From WRIS01 sp050945135 (GTDB lineage Bacteria; Actinomycetota; Coriobacteriia; Coriobacteriales; Eggerthellaceae): 39,043 bases of DNA. The notes below the pieces were generated by a model. The model was not told the origin of the DNA and ran no database searches. It worked only from the letters and a program-made list of their open reading frames with translations. Position 1 is the stretch's first letter, and the number at the start of each line of letters is the position of its first letter. Shown piece after piece: positions 23,695 to 31,468 of this stretch. The position numbers and the translations under genes are program-made. The DNA lies in contig JBMNSJ010000017.1 of the NCBI GenBank assembly GCA_050945135.1, forward strand, positions 1 through 39,043, in the 5' to 3' direction.

Positions 23695-25752
23695 GTGGCA
23701 GAGGCACTTTATCGGAAATACCGTCCGCAGATATTTGAAGATGTCGTAGGGCAAGAGCACATTGAACGAACGATAAAGAACGCCATCGACCGCGATCAGG
23801 TCAGTCACGCCTACCTGTTCACTGGTCCGCGTGGTACGGGAAAAACCACCACGGCACGTTTGTTGGCAAAGGCTTTATTGTGCAGCGATGGGCCAAGTGC
23901 AGAACCCGACGGAACCTGTGAGAATTGCCAGCAGATAGCCAATGGCACACACCCCGATGTTTACGAACTTGACGCTGCGAGTCGCACGGGAGTCGAAAAC
24001 GTTCGCGAAGAGATTATCGGTCGCGTGCAATATGCGCCTACGCAAGGTCGTTATAAAGTCTATATCATCGACGAAGTTCATATGCTTTCAACGGCGGCGT
24101 TTAACGCTTTGCTTAAAACACTTGAAGAACCACCTTCTCATGTGGTGTTTATCCTTTGTACCACCGATCCTCAAAAGGTGCCCGAAACCATCCATTCACG
24201 ATGTCAGAGGTTTGACTTCCATCGCATATCGGTCGAAGCAATTGTTTCCCGTCTTGGCGCAATTTGTGTTGCCGAAGACGTAGAGTTTGAAGGTGAAGCA
24301 CTCGACTTAATTGCGTATAGAGCAGAGGGTGGCATGCGAAATGCCCTTACTTCACTTGAGCAGCTCATAACCTTTAGCGAAGGAAAAATCACCTTGGCTT
24401 CGGCTGAGAGGTTATTGGGGTCTTTGGATTCAAGCGATATGGCCGAGATTGTCTTAGCTATCGGAAAGCGAGATATTGCCGCGTGCTTTGAGTGGACGGC
24501 ATCGTACATAGAAACAGGATCTGACCTCGCACAATTCGTACGCGATTTATCCGAGCATATTCGTAATATGTATGTGCTATCTCTTTCAAATAGCGATATG
24601 GTTCTTGAGGTGAGTGAATCTACGCGCAGAGAGTTAAGCCAAGAGCTTGAGTTTTATGGGCCTGATAGGCTTTCAAGGATGCTGGGTGTTCTTGGCGAAT
24701 TAGCTTCGGAGCTGCGAACTTCGACCAATCCTCGTTTAAGTTTCGAAATCGCTCTTACGCGCTTGGTCCGCCCTGAGTCTGATGTAACACTTGAGTCTTT
24801 AGCTGAGCGAATCGAAGAACTTGAGCGCCGTGGACTTGTTGCTGCGCCATCGGCTCAGCCAGCTCATGGGCAGAGAAATGAAGTAGCTCCAGCTGTTGAA
24901 GAGCAAAGCTTTCAGGCTCCACAGGCTGCGCCGGCGCCGAGTTCTGCTCCGGTTCCAGCTGCGGTTGCTGAGCCACAGCCAATGCCGATTTCGAAGCCGG
25001 AGCCAGCACCAGCACCCGAAGAACTACCTGTTCAAGGGGCGAGTATGGCAGGGGCTTCCGCAAGCGAGCAGTTGAAAAACCCTGCTGCATTACAGCGCAT
25101 ATGGCATGCAGTTTTGCAGTCCATCAAAAAGGAAAAGGTAGCTTATGGAGTCTTGTTCCTTAACGCCAAGATTGATTACGACGAAAACGAGCAAAGACTT
25201 ACCATCGCTTTTCCTGCGGAGAATGTATTCGCTTTTTCCGCGGCGCAGAAGCCTGAAGTGTTTGATGCGGTATCGAAAGCTCTTGAGCAAGCAGCAGGCG
25301 CAAAGATAGCTTTTCGTTTTGTGCAAGGAGAAGCTGTGCAAGCTAGTGCAGCACCAATGACCCAGCCTGCTCCGATGCCGCAAGCTGCTCCACAACCGCA
25401 GGCAACTTCGACGCCGCAACCCGCGTTTGTTCCGCAAACAGCTGCCGAGTCACAAACCACACCGCAGCCGCAGGTGGTATCAGCACCTCAGCCTGTTGCG
25501 CAAGCCGCACCGCAGCCGCAAGTAACTTCGGCGCAACCGCAGGCAACGCCAGCACCACAGCCCGCACCAGCACCGCAACCGGCGCCCGTTGCGCAGCCCA
25601 CACAAATGGCTCAGCCCAACCCGGAGCCCGTCTCGCAAGCTGCACCAGAACAGGCAGGTAGCGATGCTAGCCTTGATGAGGAAATGCTCAATAGTGTACT
25701 AACGGAAAATTATGGCGAAGGCCTCAAATTCGAATTTATTGAAGAAGAGTAA
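23695..25752 (+). CDS. dnaX: DNA polymerase III subunit gamma/tau
   Basis: Clamp-loader ATPase and replisome organiser, 685 aa from GTG 23695. The AAA+ domain has Walker A G-P-R-G-T-G-K-T (44-51), the DEVHML box near 126 and the LEEPP / LCTTDP sensor region. In the zinc insert only three Cys are seen (C63, C75, C78), with Asp72 where a fourth Cys usually lies. Domain III ends near 365. A long Pro/Gln/Ala-rich linker (about 380-445 and 560-660, with recurring PQPQ units) brackets a folded segment (about 450-555). The last 20 residues are acidic. Its end runs into ebfC. Confidence 0.95.
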   Translation: MAEALYRKYRPQIFEDVVGQEHIERTIKNAIDRDQVSHAYLFTGPRGTGKTTTARLLAKALLCSDGPSAEPDGTCENCQQIANGTHPDVYELDAASRTGVENVREEIIGRVQYAPTQGRYKVYIIDEVHMLSTAAFNALLKTLEEPPSHVVFILCTTDPQKVPETIHSRCQRFDFHRISVEAIVSRLGAICVAEDVEFEGEALDLIAYRAEGGMRNALTSLEQLITFSEGKITLASAERLLGSLDSSDMAEIVLAIGKRDIAACFEWTASYIETGSDLAQFVRDLSEHIRNMYVLSLSNSDMVLEVSESTRRELSQELEFYGPDRLSRMLGVLGELASELRTSTNPRLSFEIALTRLVRPESDVTLESLAERIEELERRGLVAAPSAQPAHGQRNEVAPAVEEQSFQAPQAAPAPSSAPVPAAVAEPQPMPISKPEPAPAPEELPVQGASMAGASASEQLKNPAALQRIWHAVLQSIKKEKVAYGVLFLNAKIDYDENEQRLTIAFPAENVFAFSAAQKPEVFDAVSKALEQAAGAKIAFRFVQGEAVQASAAPMTQPAPMPQAAPQPQATSTPQPAFVPQTAAESQTTPQPQVVSAPQPVAQAAPQPQVTSAQPQATPAPQPAPAPQPAPVAQPTQMAQPNPEPVSQAAPEQAGSDASLDEEMLNSVLTENYGEGLKFEFIEEE

Positions 25753-25777
25753 TTACAAAGGAAGTAGGATTACAAAC

Positions 25778-26086
25778 ATGGACATGAAAAAGATGATGAA
25801 GCAAGCTCAGAAAATGCAAGCCGAGCTCGCACGCGCGCAAGAAGAGATCAAAGAAATGTCTTTTGAGGGAAGTGCTGGTGGCGGCATGGTTAAAGCTGTG
25901 GCCTTAGGCGATATGAGCATCCAGAGCGTCTCAATAGACAAAGACGCAGTAGATCCCGAAGACGTTGAAATGCTCGAAGACATGGTGTGTGCGGCAGTCA
26001 ATGAGGCCCTACGAGGAATGAGCGAAATCAGCGAAACACGTCTCAACTCTGCAACAGGCGGAATGAACATACCTGGACTTATGTAG
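25778..26086 (+). CDS. ebfC: YbaB/EbfC-family nucleoid-associated protein
   Basis: Small dimeric DNA-binding protein of 102 aa. It starts M-D-M-K-K-M-M-K-Q-A-Q-K-M-Q, the standard YbaB beginning, and carries G-S-A-G-G-G-M-V-K-A and the acidic D-P-E-D-V-E-M-L-E-D segment. The frame is open further upstream, but ATG 25778 has AAAGGAAG upstream and the conserved N-terminus. It lies between dnaX and recR as in most bacteria. Confidence 0.95.
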   Translation: MDMKKMMKQAQKMQAELARAQEEIKEMSFEGSAGGGMVKAVALGDMSIQSVSIDKDAVDPEDVEMLEDMVCAAVNEALRGMSEISETRLNSATGGMNIPGLM

Positions 26087-26108
26087 CTTTAGGCAGGACA
26101 CTACAAAC

Positions 26109-26705
26109 ATGCAAGCAGCACCCGCAATCCAATCGCTCCTCGATGAGCTGGAAAGACTCCCTGGTATTGGGCCAAAATCTGCGCAAAGAATTGCGTATTG
26201 GATTCTCAATGCCGACAAGGCTACGGCAATGCGTCTTTCTGAGGCAATCGCCGAGGTGAAAGACAGCGTTCATTTCTGCAGCCAGTGCTTTAATTATGCT
26301 GAAGACGAGCTCTGCGAAATTTGTGCTTCAACGAAACGCGATGCAAGCTTAATCTGCGTGGTGAGCGAACCACGTGATATTCCGCCTATCGAGCGTACAG
26401 GTGCCTTTTCGGGAACTTATCATGTTTTGGGGGGAGCTCTGTCTCCCATGGATGGCATAGGTCCAGATGATTTACATATCTCGCAGCTGATGAAGCGTTT
26501 ATCTTCTACCGAGGTAACCGAGGTTCTGCTTGCCACAAATCCCAATGTTGAGGGAGAAACCACAGCTACCTATCTTGCCCGCCTCATCAAGCCTCTTGAG
26601 CTAAAAGTTACACGCTTGGCTAGTGGCTTGCCTGTTGGCGGAGATTTAGAATTCGCGGACGAAGTAACACTCGGGCGAGCTATAGAAAGTCGAAGGCTTA
26701 TGTAG
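26109..26705 (+). CDS. recR: Recombination protein RecR
   Basis: RecFOR-pathway protein for gap repair; forms a DNA clamp. 198 aa. The N-terminal helix-hairpin-helix has L-P-G-I-G-P-K-S-A-Q-R. The zinc finger C-x2-C-x9-C-x2-C is visible (CSQC...CEIC), followed by the Toprim domain (V-V-S-E-P-R-D, and GGALSPMDGIGPDDL). The RBS is a modest AGGCAGGAC. It is the last gene of the dnaX-ebfC-recR group. Confidence 0.97.
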   Translation: MQAAPAIQSLLDELERLPGIGPKSAQRIAYWILNADKATAMRLSEAIAEVKDSVHFCSQCFNYAEDELCEICASTKRDASLICVVSEPRDIPPIERTGAFSGTYHVLGGALSPMDGIGPDDLHISQLMKRLSSTEVTEVLLATNPNVEGETTATYLARLIKPLELKVTRLASGLPVGGDLEFADEVTLGRAIESRRLM

Positions 26706-27264
26706 CTTGAGGTAGCGCTTTCACTTTGGGACTCACGTGACTCCTGTTATAAGCGGAGTCGTCCTCACGGTTCAGAATTGCGGCAAAGTACGATAATTTG
26801 TGCATGCTTAATTTCTGAACTGGTCATTCTTGTAAGCGTGACAACAAAGTAAGGCCAGATTCGTACTTTGACGTAATTCTGAACCCCCGCTGCCAAAAAG
26901 ACCCATCCACCCTAAGTGCTTTCTTCAAATTCGACCTCGCTTGGCAAAGAATCTCGTTAGTGCATGATTATTCTCATGCCCAATTGGCAAATGCCTGTAA
27001 AAGGTAAGATATAGCTCGTTTTATGGCACTTCACTCAAGTTTAAATCGCGCACTATTGAGAATTTCTGCCCTGACGACCTTGTTTGGCGCGATGATTGCC
27101 GACTGCAACTGAGGATTACGCTCAGCCAGCCTTAGCGGCTTGCTTGGTTACAAGTAGGCAGTCTTCAGCGTAGTGCCATCGTCAAATTCAATCTTGAAGT
27201 GGCAGCATAAAAGCTTGAGCGGGGAACACCCTGCACTGTCGGACACGTTCTTTATTCTGCAGCA
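26706..27264. other. Gene-free region between recR and rubrerythrin
   Basis: A 6-bp hairpin GACTCC/GGAGTC (26739-26744 with 26755-26760) follows recR and may help end transcription. Next is the 117-bp inverted-repeat element listed separately. From about 26890 to 27160 I see nothing. On the minus strand, about 27160-27230 reads HFKIEFDDGTTLKTAYL then stop, a protein-like scrap without a start, possibly a gene relic. Confidence 0.4.
26769..26885. repeat. 117-bp element bounded by 24-nt inverted repeats
   Basis: Outer arms: GGTTCAGAATT (26769-26779) with AATTCTGAACC (26875-26885), 11 of 11 paired. Inner arms: AAAGTACG (26785-26792) with CGTACTTT (26862-26869), 8 of 8 paired. Between them on each side lie five unpaired bases. 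The 69-bp interior is AT-rich, non-coding and contains another TTTCTGAAC. No clear target-site duplication. It could be a MITE-like mobile element or a long RNA hairpin. Confidence 0.65.
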
Positions 27265-27294
27265 AAAAAGTCGGAGCATAAACCCCGACTTTTT
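27265..27294 (-). terminator. Rho-independent terminator of rubrerythrin (works in both directions)
   Basis: AAAAAGTCGG (27265-27274) and CCGACTTTTT (27285-27294) form a 10-bp stem with a 10-base interval. On the minus strand it follows the rubrerythrin stop and ends in a T-run. Confidence 0.85.
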
Positions 27295-27318
27295 CGTGCA
27301 CTTTGTATGGGATGAAAT

Positions 27319-27927
27319 TTAAAAAGCGGTGAAAGATTTTGCTGGACAGAAGCAGATAGGGCACTTCTCAAAATCGTCACCTTTGTGGATGTATCCGCAG
27401 ATGGGGCAGAGATAGAACTTGTCATCATCAGGTGCATCAAGATCGTTGTATGCCTCAAGATATCGCTGGGCATGTACCGCTTCGGCAAGCTTTGCGCGGG
27501 TAAAAACCTGAACAGCTTTCGTCTCGCCCTCTTCTTGCGCCTTCTTAATAAACGAAGGATACATATCTGAGGTTTCATACATTTCACCGTAGGCGCCATT
27601 TATCAGGTTTAGGTCGGAAGCTTCGCCAACTGGGCCATCAACGACAGGTTTTTCGTAGTCTGGTTCAACTTTCACTACCAAATCATACTCAAGCTTAATG
27701 TGAATTTCTTCAGCGGCAGCTGTTGCCTTAAAAAGTCGCGCAATCTGATCGTAGCCTTGTTCACGGGCTGCTTTCTCGTAGGCGGCGTACTTTGCATTAG
27801 CTCCAGTTTCGCCAAGGATGGCAGATTTAAGGTTGTCGAGGGTTGAACCAACAGCAGTTTTGCTGTCGGTCATGATATTGAAGTTATGCGCATTATCTGC
27901 TGTTGGAGGCTGGGGACGAACTTTCAT
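27319..27927 (-). CDS. rbr: Rubrerythrin
   Basis: Cytosolic diiron peroxidase protecting anaerobes from peroxide. 202 aa. The ferritin-like domain carries E-T-G-A-N-A-K-Y-A-A-Y and A-A-E-E-I-H, then G-E-M-Y-E and A-K-L-A-E-A-V-H-A-Q-R-Y, giving the Glu/His diiron ligands. The C-terminal rubredoxin-like domain has C-P-I-C and C-P-I-C. I start it at ATG 27927 because AAAGGAG lies 9 bases upstream; the frame stays open for 41 more codons, but those residues do not belong to the family. Electron donors are not in the window. Confidence 0.94.
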   Translation of the reverse strand: MKVRPQPPTADNAHNFNIMTDSKTAVGSTLDNLKSAILGETGANAKYAAYEKAAREQGYDQIARLFKATAAAEEIHIKLEYDLVVKVEPDYEKPVVDGPVGEASDLNLINGAYGEMYETSDMYPSFIKKAQEEGETKAVQVFTRAKLAEAVHAQRYLEAYNDLDAPDDDKFYLCPICGYIHKGDDFEKCPICFCPAKSFTAF

Positions 27928-28316
27928 AATCAAATCTCCTTTGTAGTTGTGCTTCATCGTCTGTGAGGGGCAGCGCTGCGTTCGCCTCAAGTGTGCATCC
28001 GTGTTTTTAAGTACGAACACAAACCGGGTGACAGGATTCTTGCCCGACATCTCTTATTGTTACAAAATGCGTGCTATTTAGTGGACATTAAGATGATTTG
28101 TGAAGCTACCGTTACTTGTTAACTGCTTATTTGCTGCGTCGGTGTCGACCGGTGTGCCACCGTCTAGAACTCTTACTCTTCTCGAAGCTAGGGCTTGATG
28201 CTCAAGCTTATTTCATGTGGCTCTTTAGAATAGCTTTTGCCGTGCAATATCTATATAAGGTATTGTTGCTACAGACTATAAAGAAGGACTCTTTGCATAA
28301 AGTGAAAGGACCGACG
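27928..28316. other. Divergent intergenic region, rubrerythrin / M18 aminopeptidase
   Basis: About 390 nt. GTGTT and AACAC (28001-28005 and 28016-28020) bracket a 20-nt imperfect palindrome that could be an operator for rubrerythrin. A 6-bp hairpin GCTTGA/TCAAGC sits at 28193-28207. The aminopeptidase frame is open upstream to 28116, but without family sequence. No promoter hexamers are convincing. Confidence 0.35.
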
Positions 28317-29762
28317 ATGGAGTATACGAATGTTTGGAAGAATTACTCTGAAGATGATGTTGTCACACTAGAAGAGCTCGCGCAGGATTATCGTAGCTTT
28401 ATCTCGAACTGCAAAACCGAGCGTGAGTGTGCAAGCTCGGCGATTAAGCAAGCGCAAGAGGCGGGTTATATGAGCCTCGACGAACTCATTGCTACTAAAA
28501 AAACCCTTACAGCGGGCGATAAAATTTGGACACATTCGCAGGGAAAAGCACTCATCCTCGTGCACATGGGAACCGAAACTTTCGAGACGGGTATGAACAT
28601 TTTAGGTGCTCACATTGACTCGCCGCGACTTGATGTCAAACAAAACCCCCTCTACGAAGCAAGCGATTTTGCCTTGCTCGATACGCATTATTACGGCGGC
28701 ATCAAACATTATCAGTGGGTAACAACCCCCCTTGCTATCCATGGTGTCGTGGTGAAGAAGACGGGCGAGGCTATCAATGTGGTTGTTGGTGAGGATGCTC
28801 ATGATCCCGTGTTTTGCGTGACCGACCTGCTGCCACATTTAGCTAATGAGCAAATGGAGAAAAAGGGTCGTGTGCTCGTGGAAGGTGAGAACCTCGATCT
28901 TTTAGTAGGAAGTCGCCCCCTCGTGGTAGAAGAAGCTGACGAAGACGAGGTTGCCGATAAGAAAGATGAGGATACCGACAGTCTTGAGAAGCTGGCAAAA
29001 AAGGAACCTGTCAAGGCAATGGTGTTGCAACTCTTAGCTGACAAGTATGGTATCGAGGAAAAGGATTTTCTTTCTGCCGAGCTTGAAATTGTGCCTGCTG
29101 GTGCAGCACGTGATTGTGGTTTTGATCGCTCGATGATTATGGGATATGGGCACGATGATAGAGTATGTGCCTACACCTCATTGCGTGCGCAGTTAGCCGT
29201 TCAAAACCCAAGCAAACACGCAGTGTGTATTCTTGTTGATAAAGAAGAGATTGGCAGCGTTGGCGCAACAGGGATGACCTCGCGCTTCTTTGAAAATACG
29301 ATTGCCGAGATTATGGAACTTGCTGGGGAAGGAAGTGGTGTTGCTCTTCGTCGGGCGCTTGCAGCATCGAGCATGCTTTCTTCCGACGTGAGCGCTGGCT
29401 TTGATCCGCTCTATCCATCTGTGTTTGAGCCAAAGAATTCTGCATATCTCGGAAAGGGGCTGGTATTCAACAAATACACCGGCGCACGAGGCAAATCTGG
29501 TAGCAACGATGCCTCAGCCGAATATCTTGCGCGAATCCGCAACATTATGGATGAGGCAAACGTGGCTTTCCACACCGCAGAACTTGGACGAGTCGATGCA
29601 GGCGGTGGCGGCACAATTGCCTACATTCCTGCCGAGTATGGAATGAACGTTATCGACAGCGGTATTTCGGTGCTTTCTATGCACTCGCCCTGGGAAGTAG
29701 TGTCGAAAGCCGACATTTATGAAGCATATAAGGGATACCAAGCCTTTTTGAAGGATGCGTAG
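28317..29762 (+). CDS. M18-family zinc aminopeptidase
   Basis: Cytosolic metallo-aminopeptidase of the M18 (aspartyl aminopeptidase / aminopeptidase I) family, 481 aa from ATG 28317 with GAAAGGA 7 bases upstream. Zinc-site motifs: G-A-H-I-D-S-P-R-L-D near 98 and D-K-E-E-I-G-S-V-G-A near 308. Also Y-G-H-D-D-R-V near 280, S-S-D-V-S-A-G-F-D near 355 and M-H-S-P-W-E-V near 453. A Glu/Asp/Lys-rich insert lies near 205-235. Likely trims peptides for nutrition; exact specificity is not readable. Confidence 0.92.
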   Translation: MEYTNVWKNYSEDDVVTLEELAQDYRSFISNCKTERECASSAIKQAQEAGYMSLDELIATKKTLTAGDKIWTHSQGKALILVHMGTETFETGMNILGAHIDSPRLDVKQNPLYEASDFALLDTHYYGGIKHYQWVTTPLAIHGVVVKKTGEAINVVVGEDAHDPVFCVTDLLPHLANEQMEKKGRVLVEGENLDLLVGSRPLVVEEADEDEVADKKDEDTDSLEKLAKKEPVKAMVLQLLADKYGIEEKDFLSAELEIVPAGAARDCGFDRSMIMGYGHDDRVCAYTSLRAQLAVQNPSKHAVCILVDKEEIGSVGATGMTSRFFENTIAEIMELAGEGSGVALRRALAASSMLSSDVSAGFDPLYPSVFEPKNSAYLGKGLVFNKYTGARGKSGSNDASAEYLARIRNIMDEANVAFHTAELGRVDAGGGGTIAYIPAEYGMNVIDSGISVLSMHSPWEVVSKADIYEAYKGYQAFLKDA

Positions 29763-29778
29763 TACAATATTCGGTTAC

Positions 29779-29795
29779 GAGGCCTGCCAGGCCTC
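29779..29795. promoter_or_regulatory. 17-nt palindrome between the aminopeptidase and guaB
   Basis: GAGGCCTG-C-CAGGCCTC, perfect 8-bp arms around one base, 68 nt before guaB. As RNA it would be a 7-bp GC stem with a three-base loop and no U-tract. It could be a terminator for the aminopeptidase gene or an operator for guaB. Confidence 0.4.
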
Positions 29796-29846
29796 ACAGA
29801 CTGACTTGGACCTATGAGTTAACGCGAACAACAAAGGAGAGATTTC

Positions 29847-31367
29847 ATGGCCTACTATTTCGACGAACCCTCACGCACGTTTAATGAGTATCTGTTGGTC
29901 CCGGGATATTCATCGTCGGAATGTACCCCGTCGGAAGTAAGTCTAAAAACTCCTCTTACAAAATATCGCAAGGGTGAACAGCCCGAGATTGAGCTGAGCA
30001 TTCCTCTGGTTTCTGCCATCATGCAATCTGTTTCTGATGATGGCATGGCGGTTGCGCTAGCCACTGAAGGCGGACTATCTTTTGTGTACGCTTCCCAATC
30101 GGTGGAAGAGCAGGCAGCAATGATAGCGCGCGTCAAAGATTATAAAGCAGGTTTTGTAACTAGCGATGCCAACCTTTCTCCTGATATGACCTTGGAAGAT
30201 GTGCTCGAAATGAAAGAGCGCTATGGCCACTCCACGATGCCAGTGACCGAAGACGGATCGCCACACGGCAAGTTACTTGGAATTGTAACAAGCAGAGATT
30301 ATCGCGTATCACGTATGGATAAATCTGAGCGTGTCGTTGACTTTATGACGCCGCGCGACAAAATGGTGGTTGCTCCTGAAGATACGACGCTCAAGGTTGC
30401 TAACGATATTATTTGGGATGAAAAGCTCAACTCGATTCCTATTGTCGATTCTCAAGATCGTCTTGTGAACATGGTATTTCGCAAAGATTACGACTCCCAC
30501 AAATCCAATCCACTCGAAAAACTCGATTCGCATAAACGTTACATGGTAGGTGCTGGAATCAACACCCGTGACTACGCCGAGCGCATACCTGCGCTTGTCG
30601 AAGCCGGTGCCGATGTATTGTGCATCGATAGTTCAGAAGGTTTTTCCGAGTGGCAAGCTATAACGTTAGCTTGGGCTCGTGAGCACTATGGTGATAGTGT
30701 CAAAATCGGTGCTGGAAACGTTGTTGATGAAGAGGGATTTCGCTATCTAGCAGAAGCAGGAGCCGATTTCATTAAGGTAGGCATCGGCGGAGGCTCTATT
30801 TGTATCACGCGCGAGCAAAAAGGTATTGGCCGAGGTCAAGCTACGGCTTTGATTGAGGTAGCAAAAGCCCGCGAAGCGTATCTGCAAGAAACCGGCATCT
30901 ATGTGCCGATTTGTTCGGACGGCGGAATCGTGCACGATCATCACATGACTCTTGCATTGGCAATGGGTGCTGACTTCTTGATGCTTGGTCGCTATTTCGC
31001 ACGCTTCGACGAGAGCCCCACGAACAAAGTTAACATCAATGGAAACTACATGAAGGAATACTGGGGCGAAGGCTCTGCGCGTGCGCGCAATTGGCAGCGC
31101 TACGATCTTGGTGGCGATAAAACTGGACTCACTTTTGAGGAAGGTGTCGATTCTTATGTTCCTTATGCAGGTGCCTTAAAGGACAACGTTGACGTCTCAT
31201 TGTCAAAGGTGAAATCGACGATGTGCAATTGCGGAGCACTTAGCTTGCCTGAACTTCAGCAGAAGGCGAAGCTTACGGTTGTCAGTTCGACCTCGATTGT
31301 CGAGGGTGGCGCGCACGACGTCTTATTGAAAGACAAAACTTCGTATGTGAGCACTTCAATTAGGTAG
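29847..31367 (+). CDS. guaB: Inosine-5'-monophosphate dehydrogenase
   Basis: NAD-dependent oxidation of IMP to XMP, first step to GMP. 506 aa. The TIM barrel is interrupted by a tandem CBS (Bateman) module at about 95-225. The catalytic loop reads G-I-G-G-G-S-I-C-I-T-R-E-Q-K-G-I-G-R-G-Q near residues 311-330, with the nucleophilic Cys. C-S-D-G-G-I follows near 352, and the R-Y flap pair lies in W-Q-R-Y-D. The loop is the GGGSICITRE variant rather than the common GPGSICTTR. RBS AAAGGAGAG. Confidence 0.93.
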   Translation: MAYYFDEPSRTFNEYLLVPGYSSSECTPSEVSLKTPLTKYRKGEQPEIELSIPLVSAIMQSVSDDGMAVALATEGGLSFVYASQSVEEQAAMIARVKDYKAGFVTSDANLSPDMTLEDVLEMKERYGHSTMPVTEDGSPHGKLLGIVTSRDYRVSRMDKSERVVDFMTPRDKMVVAPEDTTLKVANDIIWDEKLNSIPIVDSQDRLVNMVFRKDYDSHKSNPLEKLDSHKRYMVGAGINTRDYAERIPALVEAGADVLCIDSSEGFSEWQAITLAWAREHYGDSVKIGAGNVVDEEGFRYLAEAGADFIKVGIGGGSICITREQKGIGRGQATALIEVAKAREAYLQETGIYVPICSDGGIVHDHHMTLALAMGADFLMLGRYFARFDESPTNKVNINGNYMKEYWGEGSARARNWQRYDLGGDKTGLTFEEGVDSYVPYAGALKDNVDVSLSKVKSTMCNCGALSLPELQQKAKLTVVSSTSIVEGGAHDVLLKDKTSYVSTSIR

Positions 31368-31416
31368 TTTCCAGCTAATCTGAGTTGTTTAGATTTGGAG
31401 GCGCTTTAGCTTAGCC

Positions 31417-31445
31417 TTCGAATTCGACCTGCGAGTCATTATAGT
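31417..31445 (+). promoter_or_regulatory. leuS promoter
   Basis: TTCGAA (31417-31422) and TATAGT (31440-31445) are separated by 17 bases. They lie 24 bases before ATG 31469, which has a GAAAGAGA ribosome-binding site. No T-box leader is present. Confidence 0.5.
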
Positions 31446-31468
31446 AAGAAAGACTGAAAGAGATAGTA

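Noticed and set aside
25116..25165. C-AAA-AAG stretch in dnaX followed by a -1 frame stop after about 10 codons, resembling the E. coli gamma frameshift
   Set aside because: The heptamer is C AAA AAG, not A AAA AAG; the P-site tRNA could not re-pair well, and I see no stimulatory stem or upstream Shine-Dalgarno-like element.
31368..31468. T-box riboswitch ahead of leuS
   Set aside because: The leader is only about 100 nt, lacks the T-box sequence and specifier stem, and has a normal promoter close to the ATG.
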